Below, in pieces: positions 22,477 through 31,874 of a DNA stretch of 64,000 bases; the first letter of the stretch is position 1; every line of letters begins with the position of its first letter. Under the pieces are notes generated by a model. The model had not been told where the DNA came from. It ran no database searches and was given only the letters and a program-made list of their open reading frames with translations. Location of the stretch: the NCBI GenBank assembly GCA_023362775.1, contig JALMGJ010000011.1:26025501-26089500 (forward strand), written 5' to 3'. The stretch is from Charina bottae (taxonomy: Eukaryota > Chordata > Lepidosauria > Squamata > Charinaidae). A program made the translations under genes and the position numbers.

Positions 22477-25400
22477 AGATGATGATGTGTGCATTGCATT
22501 TATGGGACTAAAATGGCCTGAGAACAAACATCAAGGCAATAACTATGGTAGAAGGATACACCCTAGCCATTGTAAGAAAAGAAAGGCAAGTTCTTGGTTG
22601 GCCTCCCTTCCTTTGAGTTTGCAGTCTAACCAGGTGACAGGTTAGGTTGATAGTGGTGCTGGCTCCTCTGGCCTAAACCTTCTGCTCTTCAATGCTAGGT
22701 CAGTTGCTGTTAAAATGTGTATAATCAAGGATTTGATCCTTGATGGATGCACTCGCCTAGCATGGATCACAGAGACAGAAAGGGAGAGGAATTAATCTTT
22801 CCTATCTTTGTCCACCAACTTACTCCACAGCACAGATTAGAATTGGGGTGTAAGAAGTTGAAGTGGCCATGGATTGTAGGGATTCCCTTTCATTGACTAG
22901 ATTTTCCAACCAGCAGTCTGCAAATTTTAAAAGTATATTGCTGTCTTTGAGTGGCCTGGATTGTACAGGGATGCTGTTCTTTTAAATCCATTCACTGCTT
23001 AATGTGTGTCTTCCTGATTTTGCTGGGGTGATCTCGGTGTGGCATTAGATAATCCTGTGTTCTTTCTCTGGGGTGGTTTAATGTCCACACTGAGGATGTC
23101 GAGTCAAGAGTGAGTCAGGATTCAATGTCTTCTTCATATTTTCCATGATGACTATGGACTCTTCTAATTAGTAGCTGGTTCCACACATGCAGCAGGACAC
23201 CTGCTGGATTTGGTTTTCAGTTTGCATGGAGCTTGTGAGCTGAAGTGTGACTCCATTATCATGGACAAACCACTCTCTGGTCAGCTTTAGGTTCTTAGTT
23301 GGTACAGGTAGTCCTCACTTAATGACCATTCATTTAGTGATGCTTCAGACTTACAACACTGCTGAAAAAACTGACTTACAACTGGTGCTCATACTTATGA
23401 CCGTCGCAGCATCCCCGTGGTCACGTGATCACGATTTGGGCGCTTGGCAATCGGTTCACATTTATGACTGTTGCAGCATCCTGTGGTCATGTGATCGCCA
23501 TTTTCTACCTTCCCGTATGGCTTCTGGCAAGCAAAATCAATGGGGAACCATGTGGTTCACTTAGTGACCACGTGGTTCACCTAACAACCATGGTGATTCG
23601 CTTAATGACCACCACAAAAAGGTGGTAAAATTGGGCCAGATTTGCTTAATGACTGCTTCGCTTAGCAGCTGAAATTCTGGTCCCAATTGTGGTCATTAAC
23701 CGAGGACTACCTGTATAAATTTCTACAGGAGTGGAGGATAATTCAAAATGATTCAGCACAGGTATATAATGAATCATAATGGTTTCTTGAATGTATTTTG
23801 GGAACTTCCAACATTGTCAGGAGACAATGCTATGAATGCCTAGCTGATCTATGAACTATGGAGACAGCTTAGGCACAACACTATTGCTCCTAAGTGCTAT
23901 CTTACCTCAAGCAGAATCAGTCAGCTTCTTGATTTACTAGTGAGCTGAGAGCAATAAGGGAGACTGGATGTTAAGTGGAAGCACTCTTAGGATGGATCGA
24001 TTGTGTGTAGAATAAGACCCACTTGTAAACTCATTTGAATTCCTACTCTGCTGCAATGAAGACAACAAGTACTTCCTTGCCTCCATTTTGTTCACACAGT
24101 GAACAAAACACAGTGCCCTGATCAGCATTGCTTTTCTCTATTCTGAGGCATCGCCTCCACCAAGATATTGGAGGAGGAAGCTAGAACAGTTAGTAACTCA
24201 CTATGAGCAATTTGCATAGTTCTTTGTGGACAAAGTCAATTATATCCATCTTAACTGGAACTCTAGCTCTGGAGTGCAGCAAATGTTTGTCTTGCCAGTT
24301 TGGATTGTTTTCAGCTTGTCGACTTGAGGATGTGGACAAAGTTCATGAAGAATTAAAACTCTTATTTGCCTACTTGATCCTTGACTTTCTAGTTGACTAA
24401 ATCAGCTCCCATGGTGATTAATGCCTCCTTTCAATGGATGTGTTTTCCCTCCTGACTAATTCATTGATAGGAATTCGGTTTAATCTTTGTAAAAAGACTC
24501 ATGATCTTCAAAGTTAGTATTGGGGAACACTCATTACTAAATTAATCATAAATTCTAGGATGTTTGCTGAATTTAGATAGTGAATTTTCCAAGAGGCTGG
24601 CTGAGGATTATAGTATTAAACATTCTGCTATTTGTAGTCCTTTTTTTTCATTAGCATGTACTGAAGAACAAAGTAAACGTAAAGAAAATGGTTTATGTGT
24701 GCCCCCTGCATTTTAACATGCCTTTTAATGTGAGCTAATTCCTTTCCATTGCAAAGACATCTGCTAATAAAGTTATTATTGTTGCTGTTGTTAATATTTT
24801 TATGGTGAGAGGTATTTTATTTCTGTACATCTACTTCCCTGAGCAGGTTGTACTTCCTTTTCAATGAAAGGATACTTTTGTGAATGTTTTCAATATTTGC
24901 TTTTGTTACAAATGTACCAATAGAGCAAGGGCAACTTACCATTAGGCAGAAAGAGCCAGTTTGGTCTAGTGGTTAAGGCAACGGGCTAGAAACCAGGAGT
25001 CTGTGGGTTCTAGTCCCGCCTTAGGCATGAAAGCCGGCTGGGTGACCTTGGGCCAGTCCCTGTCTCTCAGCTGTAGGAAGGAGCCAATGGGAAACCAGGA
25101 GACTGAGCGTTCTAGTCCCGCCTTAGGCATGAAAGCCGGCTGGGTGACCTTGGGCCAGTCACTCTCTCTCAGCCCAACTCACCTCACAGGGTTGCTGTTG
25201 TGGGGAAAATGGGAGGAGGGAGGAGTATTTGGTATGTTCACTGTCTTGAGTTATTTATAAAAATAATAAAGGCGGGATAGAAAATAAATAAATAAAATAA
25301 ATATGGAAGATGCTGGGAGACATGAGTGGTAGTCAGCTGAATATTCCTTCTGAACCCTTCAATCATTGCTCACAGCCTGTGGGTATGATGATATGATCAT

Positions 25401-25763
25401 ATTTCCAGTGTTGAAGTAAGATTGACCTGTTAGTCATATATAAGAATCCTTTCTGGAGAAGTCAGCAGTAGGAAATTCCTGTTATATTCTTGGAGAGTAA
25501 TGCTTTATTCCTTTATTTTACAGGGGGACTCGGGGGGACCATTGCTTTGCCCATGGGATGGAGCTTGGGTTTTGGCTGGTCTGGTGAGCTGGGGAGATAT
25601 CTGTGCTGCCCCCAAACGCCCTGGTGTCTACACCCGGGTTAGCGCCCACAGCAGTTGGATCTTGGGACATGCTCCAGAAGTAGAATCCAGTTACATTAAT
25701 GCTGCTTGTAGCAGTGGATGTTCCTGGTTGCTGATGCTAATATTGCTACGCTTCCTTCACTGA
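13903..25763 (+). CDS. trypsin-fold serine protease, prostasin/testisin-like (6 exons, complete)
   Basis: Exons 13903-13954, 18249-18275, 18358-18520, 19299-19570, 21464-21630 and 25524-25763 join in frame (phases 1,1,2,1,0) to 306 codons plus TGA. The order is signal peptide (about 1-20), short light chain with Cys28, activation site R36|IVGG, TAAHC (His77), NDIAL (Asp126) and GDSGGP (Ser230). Asp224, six residues before the serine, predicts trypsin-like Lys/Arg cleavage. Three N-glycosylation sequons are seen at N96, N117 and N137. The C-terminus ([18 protein letters not shown]) is hydrophobic after small residues, fitting a GPI-anchor signal or short membrane anchor, as in prostasin (PRSS8) and testisin (PRSS21). 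Exon structure and length match that clade, but which orthologue it is (PRSS8, 21, 22, 27 or 33) cannot be decided here. All splice sites are GT-AG and no disruption is seen. Confidence 0.93.
14060..14800 (+). mobile_element. L1 LINE fragment (ORF2 reverse transcriptase)
   Basis: A decayed frame contains the L1 reverse transcriptase landmarks ([20 protein letters not shown], then [11 protein letters not shown]), followed downstream by a [14 protein letters not shown] segment. The 14392-14583 piece is open. Frames on either side are broken. It lies in protease intron 1. Confidence 0.75.
14861..15010. mobile_element. hAT-like MITE fragment
   Basis: The left end caggggcaggcaaccc resembles the CAGGGGTRGGCAACC-type ends of vertebrate hAT elements. 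An internal 'cacgactcccataatcc' arm follows. No matching right end was found, so it is partial. Confidence 0.45.
15257..15318. repeat. (ATCC)n microsatellite
   Basis: About 15 uninterrupted tetranucleotide units in protease intron 1. Confidence 0.95.
15319..16378. other. protease intron 1, mostly unassigned
   Basis: No exon. At 16012-16130 the minus strand has 'tgaataaagcttattctgca' followed by an end in gtcattaca, which could be the polyadenylation region of a degraded LTR. Too little is preserved to call it. Confidence 0.3.
16379..16441 (-). mobile_element. 35-bp LINE-tail insertion with 14-bp target duplication
   Basis: The 14-bp sequence aagaatgtgggaaa occurs at 16379-16392 and again at 16428-16441, flanking only 35 bp (16393-16427). 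Read on the minus strand the insert contains the LINE tail tctatgaccgtaataaagat. This is a target-primed insertion aborted almost at once. The same tail occurs at 9856-9905. Confidence 0.75.
16981..17319 (-). mobile_element. Sauria-type tRNA SINE
   Basis: The tRNA head is at the right end on the minus strand (gtagtggctcagcaggtaag, and a B-box region weakened in this copy). The body follows, then a tail containing gagtcggacacgactgcac, shared with the BovB 3' end, and a terminal cctttacctt repeat. The target-site duplication tgtgctttgctta (13 bp) is perfect at 16968-16980 and 17320-17332. Confidence 0.9.
17690..18060 (-). mobile_element. CR1/L2-group LINE 3' end
   Basis: A tail of the form ttatttatta...tatggccgccca...ctccgggtggcttac matches the 3' end seen at 32951 and 45600. 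The body to about 18060 is decayed. It lies in protease intron 1, ending about 190 bp before exon 2. Confidence 0.5.
18249..18275 (+). CDS. serine protease exon 2 (27 bp)
   Basis: A micro-exon between cttcacag and gtgaat encodes G-ITEAKPQP and the first base of the Ala codon completed by exon 3. A short second exon of this kind is typical of prostasin-type genes. Both phases fit the neighbours. Confidence 0.8.
18358..18520 (+). CDS. serine protease exon 3 (activation site and catalytic His)
   Basis: After ctctccccacag. It encodes [16 protein letters not shown], then [28 protein letters not shown], ending before gtgaga. It contains the light-chain Cys that normally bridges to the catalytic domain, the Arg-Ile activation bond and His77. 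Confidence 0.95.
18886..19160 (-). mobile_element. tRNA-CORE-SINE with L2-like tail, head truncated
   Basis: A (TTTA)n tract precedes the tail (atcctgcctttattattttt on the plus strand), followed by the core and a duplicated head-core unit. The element ends at gtcacccagctggctttc without the final tRNA head. It lies in protease intron 3, 140 bp upstream of exon 4. Confidence 0.7.
19299..19570 (+). CDS. serine protease exon 4 (catalytic Asp)
   Basis: Begins after gtctacag with [18 protein letters not shown], contains [24 protein letters not shown] split over the Asp126 region, and ends at [12 protein letters not shown] before gtgagg. The CFPGP Cys is the expected partner of the light-chain Cys. 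Confidence 0.95.
19571..21199. other. protease intron 4, no recognised element
   Basis: About 1.6 kb without a repeat end, splice pair or coding-like frame that I can support, apart from a plain A-run at 20846-20860. Confidence 0.4.
21200..21430 (+). mobile_element. RTE (BovB-related) LINE 3' end
   Basis: An open frame of 71 codons encodes the C-terminus of an RTE polymerase ([20 protein letters not shown], then [20 protein letters not shown]) and ends at ...KSRK, then gtgactgaatgaataaacaa and an acaaac tail. It is a different subfamily from the BovB at 12839. The element ends only about 30 bp before protease exon 5. Confidence 0.8.
21464..21630 (+). CDS. serine protease exon 5
   Basis: Follows ctctttctcccag. 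It encodes [20 protein letters not shown], then CEDLYSDLK, and [17 protein letters not shown] before gtaata. It contains the S1-pocket Asp224. Confidence 0.93.
21668..21888 (-). mobile_element. tRNA-CORE-SINE with RTE-like tail
   Basis: On the minus strand: head (gccagtttggtgtagtggtt), core (gtgaccttgggccagtcact) and an RTE-type tail (aggagtcaacactgactc). It starts 38 bp after the exon 5 donor, next to a (GT)n run at 21654-21671. Confidence 0.7.
22040..22474 (+). mobile_element. CR1/L2-group LINE 3' end with (TAA)n tail
   Basis: The plus-strand frame reads [20 protein letters not shown], then KAFKTWM after one stop, matching the C-terminus of the element at 33155-33724. The 3' end has gcccagagtcac and ggcagctatata, then an AAT microsatellite tail at 22438-22474. 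Confidence 0.7.
22650..24560 (+). mobile_element. decayed CR1/L2-group LINE (endonuclease to RT start), interrupted
   Basis: Plus-strand traces appear in order: an endonuclease start ([26 protein letters not shown]), an endonuclease end ([12 protein letters not shown]), and further on the linker before the RT ([12 protein letters not shown]). Many frameshifts and stops are present. A Tc1/mariner-like MITE inserted at 23305-23713 splits it. It fills most of protease intron 5. Confidence 0.55.
23305..23713. mobile_element. Tc1/mariner-like MITE
   Basis: Terminal inverted repeats caggtagtcctc and gaggactacctg are flanked by TA on both sides (23303-23304 and 23714-23715). The interior has repeated 'cacttaatgacc' and 'ttatgaccgtcgcagcatcc' words. 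This element type is abundant in squamates. No transposase frame. A partial copy lies at 46865-47049. Confidence 0.8.
24947..25300 (+). mobile_element. tRNA-CORE-SINE with L2-like tail, internally duplicated
   Basis: The most complete plus-strand copy: agccagtttggtctagtggt head, gggttctagtcccgcc B box and gtgaccttgggccagtc core, with the head-core part duplicated. The tail has cttgagttatttataaaaat, then ggcgggatagaaaataaata. It lies in protease intron 5, about 220 bp before exon 6. Confidence 0.85.
25524..25763 (+). CDS. serine protease exon 6 (catalytic Ser, C-terminal tail)
   Basis: After tattttacag: [40 protein letters not shown], then a spacer and the hydrophobic end [11 protein letters not shown] before TGA at 25761-25763. 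The tail beyond the protease fold is about 25 residues. Confidence 0.95.
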   Translation, partial: GDSGGPLLCPWDGAWVLAGLVSWGDICAAPKRPGVYTRVSAHSSWILGHAPEVESSYINAACSSGCSWLLMLILLRFLH

Positions 25764-25794
25764 TTATCAACACTATGTCTGTGTTATATATATT

Positions 25795-25800
25795 AATAAA
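25795..25800 (+). promoter_or_regulatory. polyadenylation signal of the serine protease
   Basis: AATAAA 31 bp after the stop codon; the resulting 3' UTR would be very short. Confidence 0.6.
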
Positions 25801-26047
25801 AATTGGTTGAGCATGTCTGAGTTTGTCTAGATTGCCTTCTCTGGTTTGCTGAAACTGACTTTTGTCAAATCTGTATGGCAAAACTTGTTAAGGTTATTTG
25901 GTTAAAGCATTCTATGCAGAATTAAACGCATGGCATTTTCTTCCACTGTGTCTGGCCAGAGAGTGGAAAAATACAAGTGAAAACAATCTACATTGTTTTC
26001 CGCATTGTAAGTTTGGTTCTCAAAACATCTGAGACGTAGATGGCAGG

Positions 26048-26533
26048 TGTTGAGATATCTCTAGCTAGACAAAATAAACCCGTAATCAGAATCGTTCTCA
26101 AAACAAAGAAAGGCCAATACACAACACTGCCATCGTGTGATGCTTTATAGTAAGTACAATTACTACCAGAAATGCTATACTGAAAGAGATGCTCATGTTT
26201 AAACCAATCACATGTGAGCTATGAACCATGGGTAGTCCTTTATACTTATGTTCTACACACATATGTCTTCTTTTCTTTATGTAGGCTGCTATCTGCATGT
26301 ACTTGTATCTGAACTGTAACCATGCCTGGTCTTTGCACAGACCATGATGTTTTTGTTTCTTTCCTCACTTCTGGTGATGGAACTCTGCTTATGCTTTGAT
26401 TTTACCTTTTTGCAATAATGCACTATACATCCATTATTGCCTTATGCTATCAATAAAGATATTGTTAGCCTTACAACACGTTGTTTGGATTACTTCAAGC
26501 CTGGAACCCCGCGTAGTTAACCATCACCTAACA
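26048..26533 (+). mobile_element. candidate solo LTR
   Basis: The segment starts TGTTGAG and ends CCTAACA (short inverted TGTT/AACA ends). It has an AATAAA at about 26450-26456 followed about 85 bp later by the end. A target duplication was not recognised. Size and layout fit a solo retroviral-type LTR but the call is weak. Confidence 0.3.
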
Positions 26534-26848
26534 AAACTCTCACTATATGGTACTCTCTTCTTCTGGAATCATACGTATTTTGAAATCATCATCATCATCA
26601 TCTGATTCTTCTTGTTTCTTCCTCCTCCCCTTCCCCTTCCTCATATTCATTTACATAACATTAAAGAATCATAAGTTGATAAGAAGTCCTGTGAGCCTTT
26701 TTTTACACTTCTCCATACTTATCATTTGTTTCAGAGCTATAACAATGTGGCTTTACATCAGTTTCTCAGGAATGGCAGGTGCACTGCCGTCCCACAGTGA
26801 CCTTAGTAAAATAAACCTGAATTTTCATGGAAAGCCAAATCTATACAG

Positions 26849-27123
26849 CAGAGCTTTCCAAACTTTTCACTTTGGTGAAACACACAAACGGCATCAGCAG
26901 CGCAGCCTGCGGTGTCCTGATGTGTCGCACTAAAACCCGGAAGCGCTGATGGGGGGAAGCGGCACCCCCGCCAATCAGCGCCATGGCTGTGGCGGCGGTG
27001 CTGATTAGCAGGGGTGCTGCTTCTTCCAGTTCCCCCATCAGCGCTTCCGGGTTTTAGCGCGACACACCAAGACACCGCAGGCGACACAGTAGTGTGTCAC
27101 GACACACACTTTGGAAAGCTATG
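26849..27123. mobile_element. hAT-type MITE, copy 4 (foldback)
   Basis: A perfect 8-bp duplication, ctatacag, at 26841-26848 and 27124-27131. Beyond the terminal repeats, the interior is itself an inverted repeat: aaaacccggaagcgctgatg at 26933 and its complement catcagcgcttccgggtttt at 27037. Almost the whole element could therefore fold into one hairpin. Confidence 0.9.
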
Positions 27124-27131
27124 CTATACAG

Positions 27132-27930
27132 TTTGCCTAGATGTGCTATGCTGTACTTTGCATATGAAAGTACGCACAAACAAGATATTTCTGTGGAATT
27201 CAGTGTGCAATGCTTTGCTTATATAGCCATTCTGAGCATATGAAACATCTGATGCTGAAGAGCTGTTTTCCCTGTTTTCTTGACGTCTTTATAACACTGG
27301 ATTGTCATAGCAGTTGAAGTCAGACTAAAGGAATGAAGCAATAATGAAATATAACAACTGCAAGGTAAATAACTCTTTGCAGTGAAGTCGTTCTGTTGGC
27401 AAAAAAGCTGCTACCAATATTTTTGCCCAGCTTCTCCTCACAGAAGATCATGGAACAGGATTGTAGTTCTGCACTATTCAGCTTTGAGAGAAATCAGTAC
27501 TACTCTGTGCAGGAAGGAACAAAAATTTCAACTCCTTGTGGATTATGCTTTGTGTGAACGATGGTCCAAAGTTGTTCTTTTAAACTTGATTTCTGAACTC
27601 TGTTTGAAACCCTTCAGTGAACACTTCTTTAAGGTGGTTTTAATATGTCCTTTTCTGGCTCTTCTCAAGAGAATTTCAGGAAATCAGATGTATTACTCTC
27701 TCTTTTTTCACTGGTGAAGTGAATAAAACTATTGTCTCTCTCCCCCTGCCCCATGGTCTTCAAAAGGCATGCTCACAAAGCAAAAAGCATGAATACCTAG
27801 AATGACCAGGCAAAAATGGGTTTTCCCAATTCTTTCTTTCTAATCATTTTACTCCCTGTCCTCCCAAAAGGAGAGGAATGGGAAAACAATACAAAATAGC
27901 CCTGCCCCCACTAGACACCTGTTCCCCATA
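27132..27930. other. non-coding, nothing recognised
   Basis: A frame at 27382-27717 is open for 111 codons but shows no domain or splice logic. No repeat end was identified. Confidence 0.4.
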
Positions 27931-28266
27931 AGGTAAAGGTAAAGGTTCCCCCCGCACAGTTGTGCAGTCGTGTCCGACTCTAGGGGCCGGTGTTCATCTC
28001 CGTTTGTTAGCCGAAGAGCCAGCGTTGTCCGAAGATGCTTCCATGGTCATGTGGCCGGCATGACACACACGGAACGCTGTTACCTACCCACCGAAGTGGT
28101 ACCTATTAATCTACTTGCATTTGCATGCTTTCGAATTGCTAGGTTGGCAAGAGCTGGAGCTAGTGCGGGAGCTCACTCCGCACGCAGGACTAGGGATTCG
28201 AACCTCCGAACTTGTGATCTTCCGATCGACAAGCCTGGCGTCTTACCCGCTGAGCCACCACGCCCC
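27931..28266 (-). mobile_element. Sauria-type tRNA SINE
   Basis: Full-length: ggtaaaggtaaaggttcccc end at left, tRNA head with gtggtggctcagcgggtaag on the minus strand at right, B box ggttcgaatccc. Flanking ccccata (27924-27930 and 28263-28269) may be a short duplication overlapping the element end. Confidence 0.88.
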
Positions 28267-28439
28267 ATACCATGGTTGTATTTGGTACAGGGAATTACTA
28301 AGAGAATTATTCTGAGAATTTGGAAAAGCACTATTATTCTGTACATTAAGGATGAGATTCAAGAAATGTGTAATCTGTAAATTTTTGAACAGGCATTTTT
28401 CCCATGGAATATATTTCCCGTTGGCACAGATTTCATGAC

Positions 28440-28665
28440 ACTTTACAAGAATAGTTTCTTTGTTTTTTTTAAAATTTTCATATATTGTTTCATACTTGGT
28501 ATACAGTTGATATGCCTAGATGGTTCATATTTTTCCTTTTTTGTTTTGCCTGTTATTAGTTATGTTCTTTTGTTTTTTAATTCTTGTTTATAGTTTGTCT
28601 TTTTGTATTTTTTAGTTCTTTTTGTATTTTTTTTAAAAATGAAATAAAATCAAAAAGGTATAATC
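28440..28665 (+). mobile_element. possible L1 3' end
   Basis: T-rich sequence ending ttttaaaaatgaaataaaat resembles the 3' UTR end of squamate L1 copies in this window (43530-43575). Evidence is compositional only. Confidence 0.25.
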
Positions 28666-29346
28666 AGTGCATTTATATATTCAAAAAAATTAAGTTGTTG
28701 CAGGGATTGGACAGTCACAAAGCATATATTCATACTTACTGAAATTTCATCCCAGGGTCTTCAAAATTCACATTGTCTCCTGTTTTCCAACAAAGTTGAA
28801 GAGAAGAGAAGACTTCTGTTTGTATCTGACAAACATGCCTCTTTCTGCAATTCCTCACGGATTCCTAAATGTTATTATCAGAAGTACTGTAATTAATGCT
28901 GCTGCTTGTCAACCCAGACCACTTGAGTAGAGTGGCTGCAGGTGGTAACATAACTGAACAACAAAATCTATGAAAGGTAGTATATATCTCCTGTAGCATT
29001 CAGAGGTTGTAGGCAGGAGCTAGAAACAAGTATGGATCCATCTGTTTTAATCACTGATAATTTAAAATACTAAATGCCAGGGTCCATGCTATCAGTACAG
29101 TGAATAAGAATTCAATATAGTCTCTTGAATTTCAGTAACAACATTGCAAATTAATGTTGACCGATTCATGCTTTCTATCATTTACAGATATGGCTAAGAT
29201 ATAGGCACAATGACAGATTCTCATATCTGCTATCTAATAATTTATCTTTCCCACTAAAACCTTAAGTCACAAACACGCCTAAAAGGATTGAAAGAATAAA
29301 TCAGAAAAAAAGCAGGGGGGAAGCAGAAGAGAGATCTGTGCACAGG
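28666..29346. other. upstream flank of V2R-1
   Basis: No repeat or TATA element stands out. The interval must hold the receptor promoter if the gene was ever transcribed from here. Confidence 0.35.
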
Positions 29347-29555
29347 ATGGTAGCAATACTATTTCTACTAATTCCTTGCATATTGTGCAAGACTCCCATT
29401 ATTAAATGTGGGTTGCATGTTCCTCACTTGCCACCTCAGACCTATCATCAGTCAGGAGACTTCATCATTGGTGTCATTGCTTCTCACAGCTTTATTGTCT
29501 CCAGTACATTAGCCTTCACGGAAGAACCACTTCCTTCAGTGTTTGATGAGATTAA
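29347..29555 (+). CDS. V2R-1 exon 1
   Basis: Signal peptide MVAILFLLIPCILCKT, then GDFIIGVIASHSFIV and FTEEPLPSVFDEI, the canonical V2R exon 1 end, before gtaaga. The ATG at 29347 is preferred over the upstream in-frame GTG at 29338. Confidence 0.85.
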
Positions 29556-30039
29556 GTAAGAAACTAAGATTTTTAACATCTTATTTCCATTTCTTCTTTT
29601 GCCATCGTAAGTATGTTCCCCATGACTCAACCCCAGTAAAGGCTTTGGGTTGGCTGCAGCAAATGTTGAAATATAATTCAGTCCAAACTAATATAACATA
29701 TGGAATCTATGGTCAGGGTCTCTTCTGTGTAAGTATTGAATATATTTGAATGGATATCTATCATCATCATATATATTGGGATTGGGGTCATAACATTATG
29801 GGAAAAGTAACCTTTTCCTGGCAGTTAATTTCAGTTTAATTACCCCTATCAAGAACCCCTACAAGGTATAAGCATTATAAATTTAACTGATTTTAGTGCT
29901 TGTTAAAAAAAAAGGTACTCCCCCCCCTTCTCTCTCAGGATGTATTCAAACCTTTATTTCCAGTCATATTTAATAGTATATTTAATATTTCAAAGGCTGA
30001 GATAATAAATATTAGATAGCCATTGAGGTGCATATCTGG

Positions 30040-30220
30040 CACTGAGGAGTTCTCAGCTGTGGAAACTCACTAGGTGACCTTGAGCTGGTCACACTCTCCC
30101 ACCCCAACCTACTGACAGGGTTGGTGTTGTCAGGAAAAAAGAGGAAGAGAAATATCCATATATACTGCCTTGATCTCCTGTACAAATGGGAGTAAAAAAA
30201 CAAGCAGTCAATCAATCAAA
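30040..30220 (+). mobile_element. old CORE-SINE
   Basis: The core (taggtgaccttgagctggtc), a 'cagggttggtgttgt' segment and the tail 'tactgccttgatctcctgta' followed by A-rich DNA correspond to the CORE-SINE plan, but diverged and without a clear tRNA head. V2R-1 intron 1. Confidence 0.5.
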
Positions 30221-31155
30221 CAAATCTACCAACGCTCTGGTCAAGTTAGATATTTGCAGACATAACTGCTAGTGCTATAAAAGCCCAGAGATTTGCATTC
30301 ACCAAATCATATTAAGAAATATCTTGATTAGTCTTTCAAATAATCTATACGCTAACAGATTTCTTTATATGAAGTTGCCTTCCATTTATAGTATACTATT
30401 CTATTGATATATGTGGTGAATTTAGTGGGTTTAATCACAGGTAAATTTGCATCAAGGTTGAGAACCGGGCTCCTAATTTAGAAGTCAATCAAACTATACT
30501 CGATTAGAGTTACTATTTCTGGCAACAGGGTTCAAATATGGGGGAAACAGTCCCTGCTGCCCAAGATTTCTATTTCCTTGGGAAAGGAGGGCTTTTAAAT
30601 CAGACAGATCTTGAAAGAATTCACAGACTTAACGGTATGATGTTTTTGATTTTCATATATTTTCTATCTGCATAATATGTATGACAAGCATTTCTATGTC
30701 TTTGCCAGAGTTTTCAAAGATTAATGATTTTTCAGTGCTGAATGCAGTCCCTGGATTGTAATGTTTTTCTTCCCTTAACTCTAAACCCAATTTTAATTTT
30801 AATTTTTTCTATTTTCTTTCTTCACTTTTATTAACTGAGTATGCATATTCTTAGTGTTGCTGGTCTTGTGACGTAAACTAAAAGAAGCAATAGCAATCTG
30901 GAAATATGTCAATTTTAGCACTGTCACTCAATGTATGTGACTTGCTTTCCTAAGCCATAATTTTTAAAACCTCAGAGAGGGTTGAATATCAAATTAATTT
31001 CTACACAACTCTGCTATATTTCAATGTATTAATTGTATTAAAAACAAAGCTATTAGTAAGAAATGATACAAATAAAACACTTATTGAATGCTAGTAGATT
31101 CCTGTAATACAAATGCAAAAACATGAAATCCAAGTTGGAATAAAGAAATGAAGTT
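30221..31155. other. V2R-1 intron 1, unassigned
   Basis: AT-rich; no exon or repeat was identified. Confidence 0.4.
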
Positions 31156-31232
31156 AGATGATAGATAGATGATAGATGGACAGATAGACATATGATAGAT
31201 GACAGACAGATGGACAGACAGACAGATAGATA
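31156..31232. repeat. (GATA)n/(CAGA)n microsatellite
   Basis: Mixed gata, gatg and caga tetranucleotide units in V2R-1 intron 1. Confidence 0.85.
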
Positions 31233-31250
31233 TGAAGGCATGAACTAGAA

Positions 31251-31340
31251 CAGTGTTTTTCAAACTTGGCAACTTTAAGATATGTGGACTTCAACTCCCA
31301 GAATTCTCAGCCAGCATGTTGCCAAGTTTGAAAAACAATG
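31251..31340. mobile_element. 90-bp hAT MITE
   Basis: cagtgtttttcaaacttggc at the left and its complement ending aaaaacaatg at the right. Perfect 8-bp duplication, aactagaa, at 31243-31250 and 31341-31348. The interior carries the acttcaactcccagaattct arm common in reptile genomes. Confidence 0.85.
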
Positions 31341-31475
31341 AACTAGAAGTTTCTCCTGATTTTAAATCATGCCTTTTACTTCAGTAACGTATTATGAAAA
31401 AAAATGGGTGTTGAAAGATGAAAGCTAGATTTAAAAAAATAAGAGAAAATTCTCTAATATTTATAGCTATTAGAG

Positions 31476-31746
31476 CAGGGCTTTTCAAAGTTTTCCCGTG
31501 GCGACACACCAACCGCCGTTGGTGTGTTGCCACGGGAAAACCCGGAAGTGCCGCCATTGCGGCAGCGCGCAAAAACCCGGAAGCTCTGCTGCCGCTTTTG
31601 GGTTTTTGCGTGCCGCCGTTGGTGTGTCGCTGCGGGAAAACCCGGAAGCGCTGATGATGAACAGCACTTCCGGGTTGTGTGGTGACACACCAGACTGTGT
31701 GTGGTGACACACTTTTGTGTCGCTACACACAGTTTGGAAAGCTCTG
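31476..31746. mobile_element. hAT-type MITE, copy 5
   Basis: Perfect 8-bp duplication, tattagag, at 31468-31475 and 31747-31754. The interior repeats 'gggaaaacccggaag' three times in both orientations. It inserted 128 bp upstream of V2R-1 exon 2. Confidence 0.88.
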
Positions 31747-31874
31747 TATTAGAGTAAGGCTTGCCTCAAGAATATTGCACAGGAATACTGAAATTAATTG
31801 CAATATGATTCTGAAAGCAGTGATGCCATTTTATAAACTTGTCTATTCCATTAATTCTATCACCCTTTTTGTAG

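Noticed and set aside
26803..27226. Open frames of 65-94 codons
   Set aside because: They lie inside hAT MITE copy 4 and mirror each other across its inverted repeat.
27382..27717. 111-codon open frame
   Set aside because: No recognisable family, and neither neighbouring exons nor repeat motifs support it.
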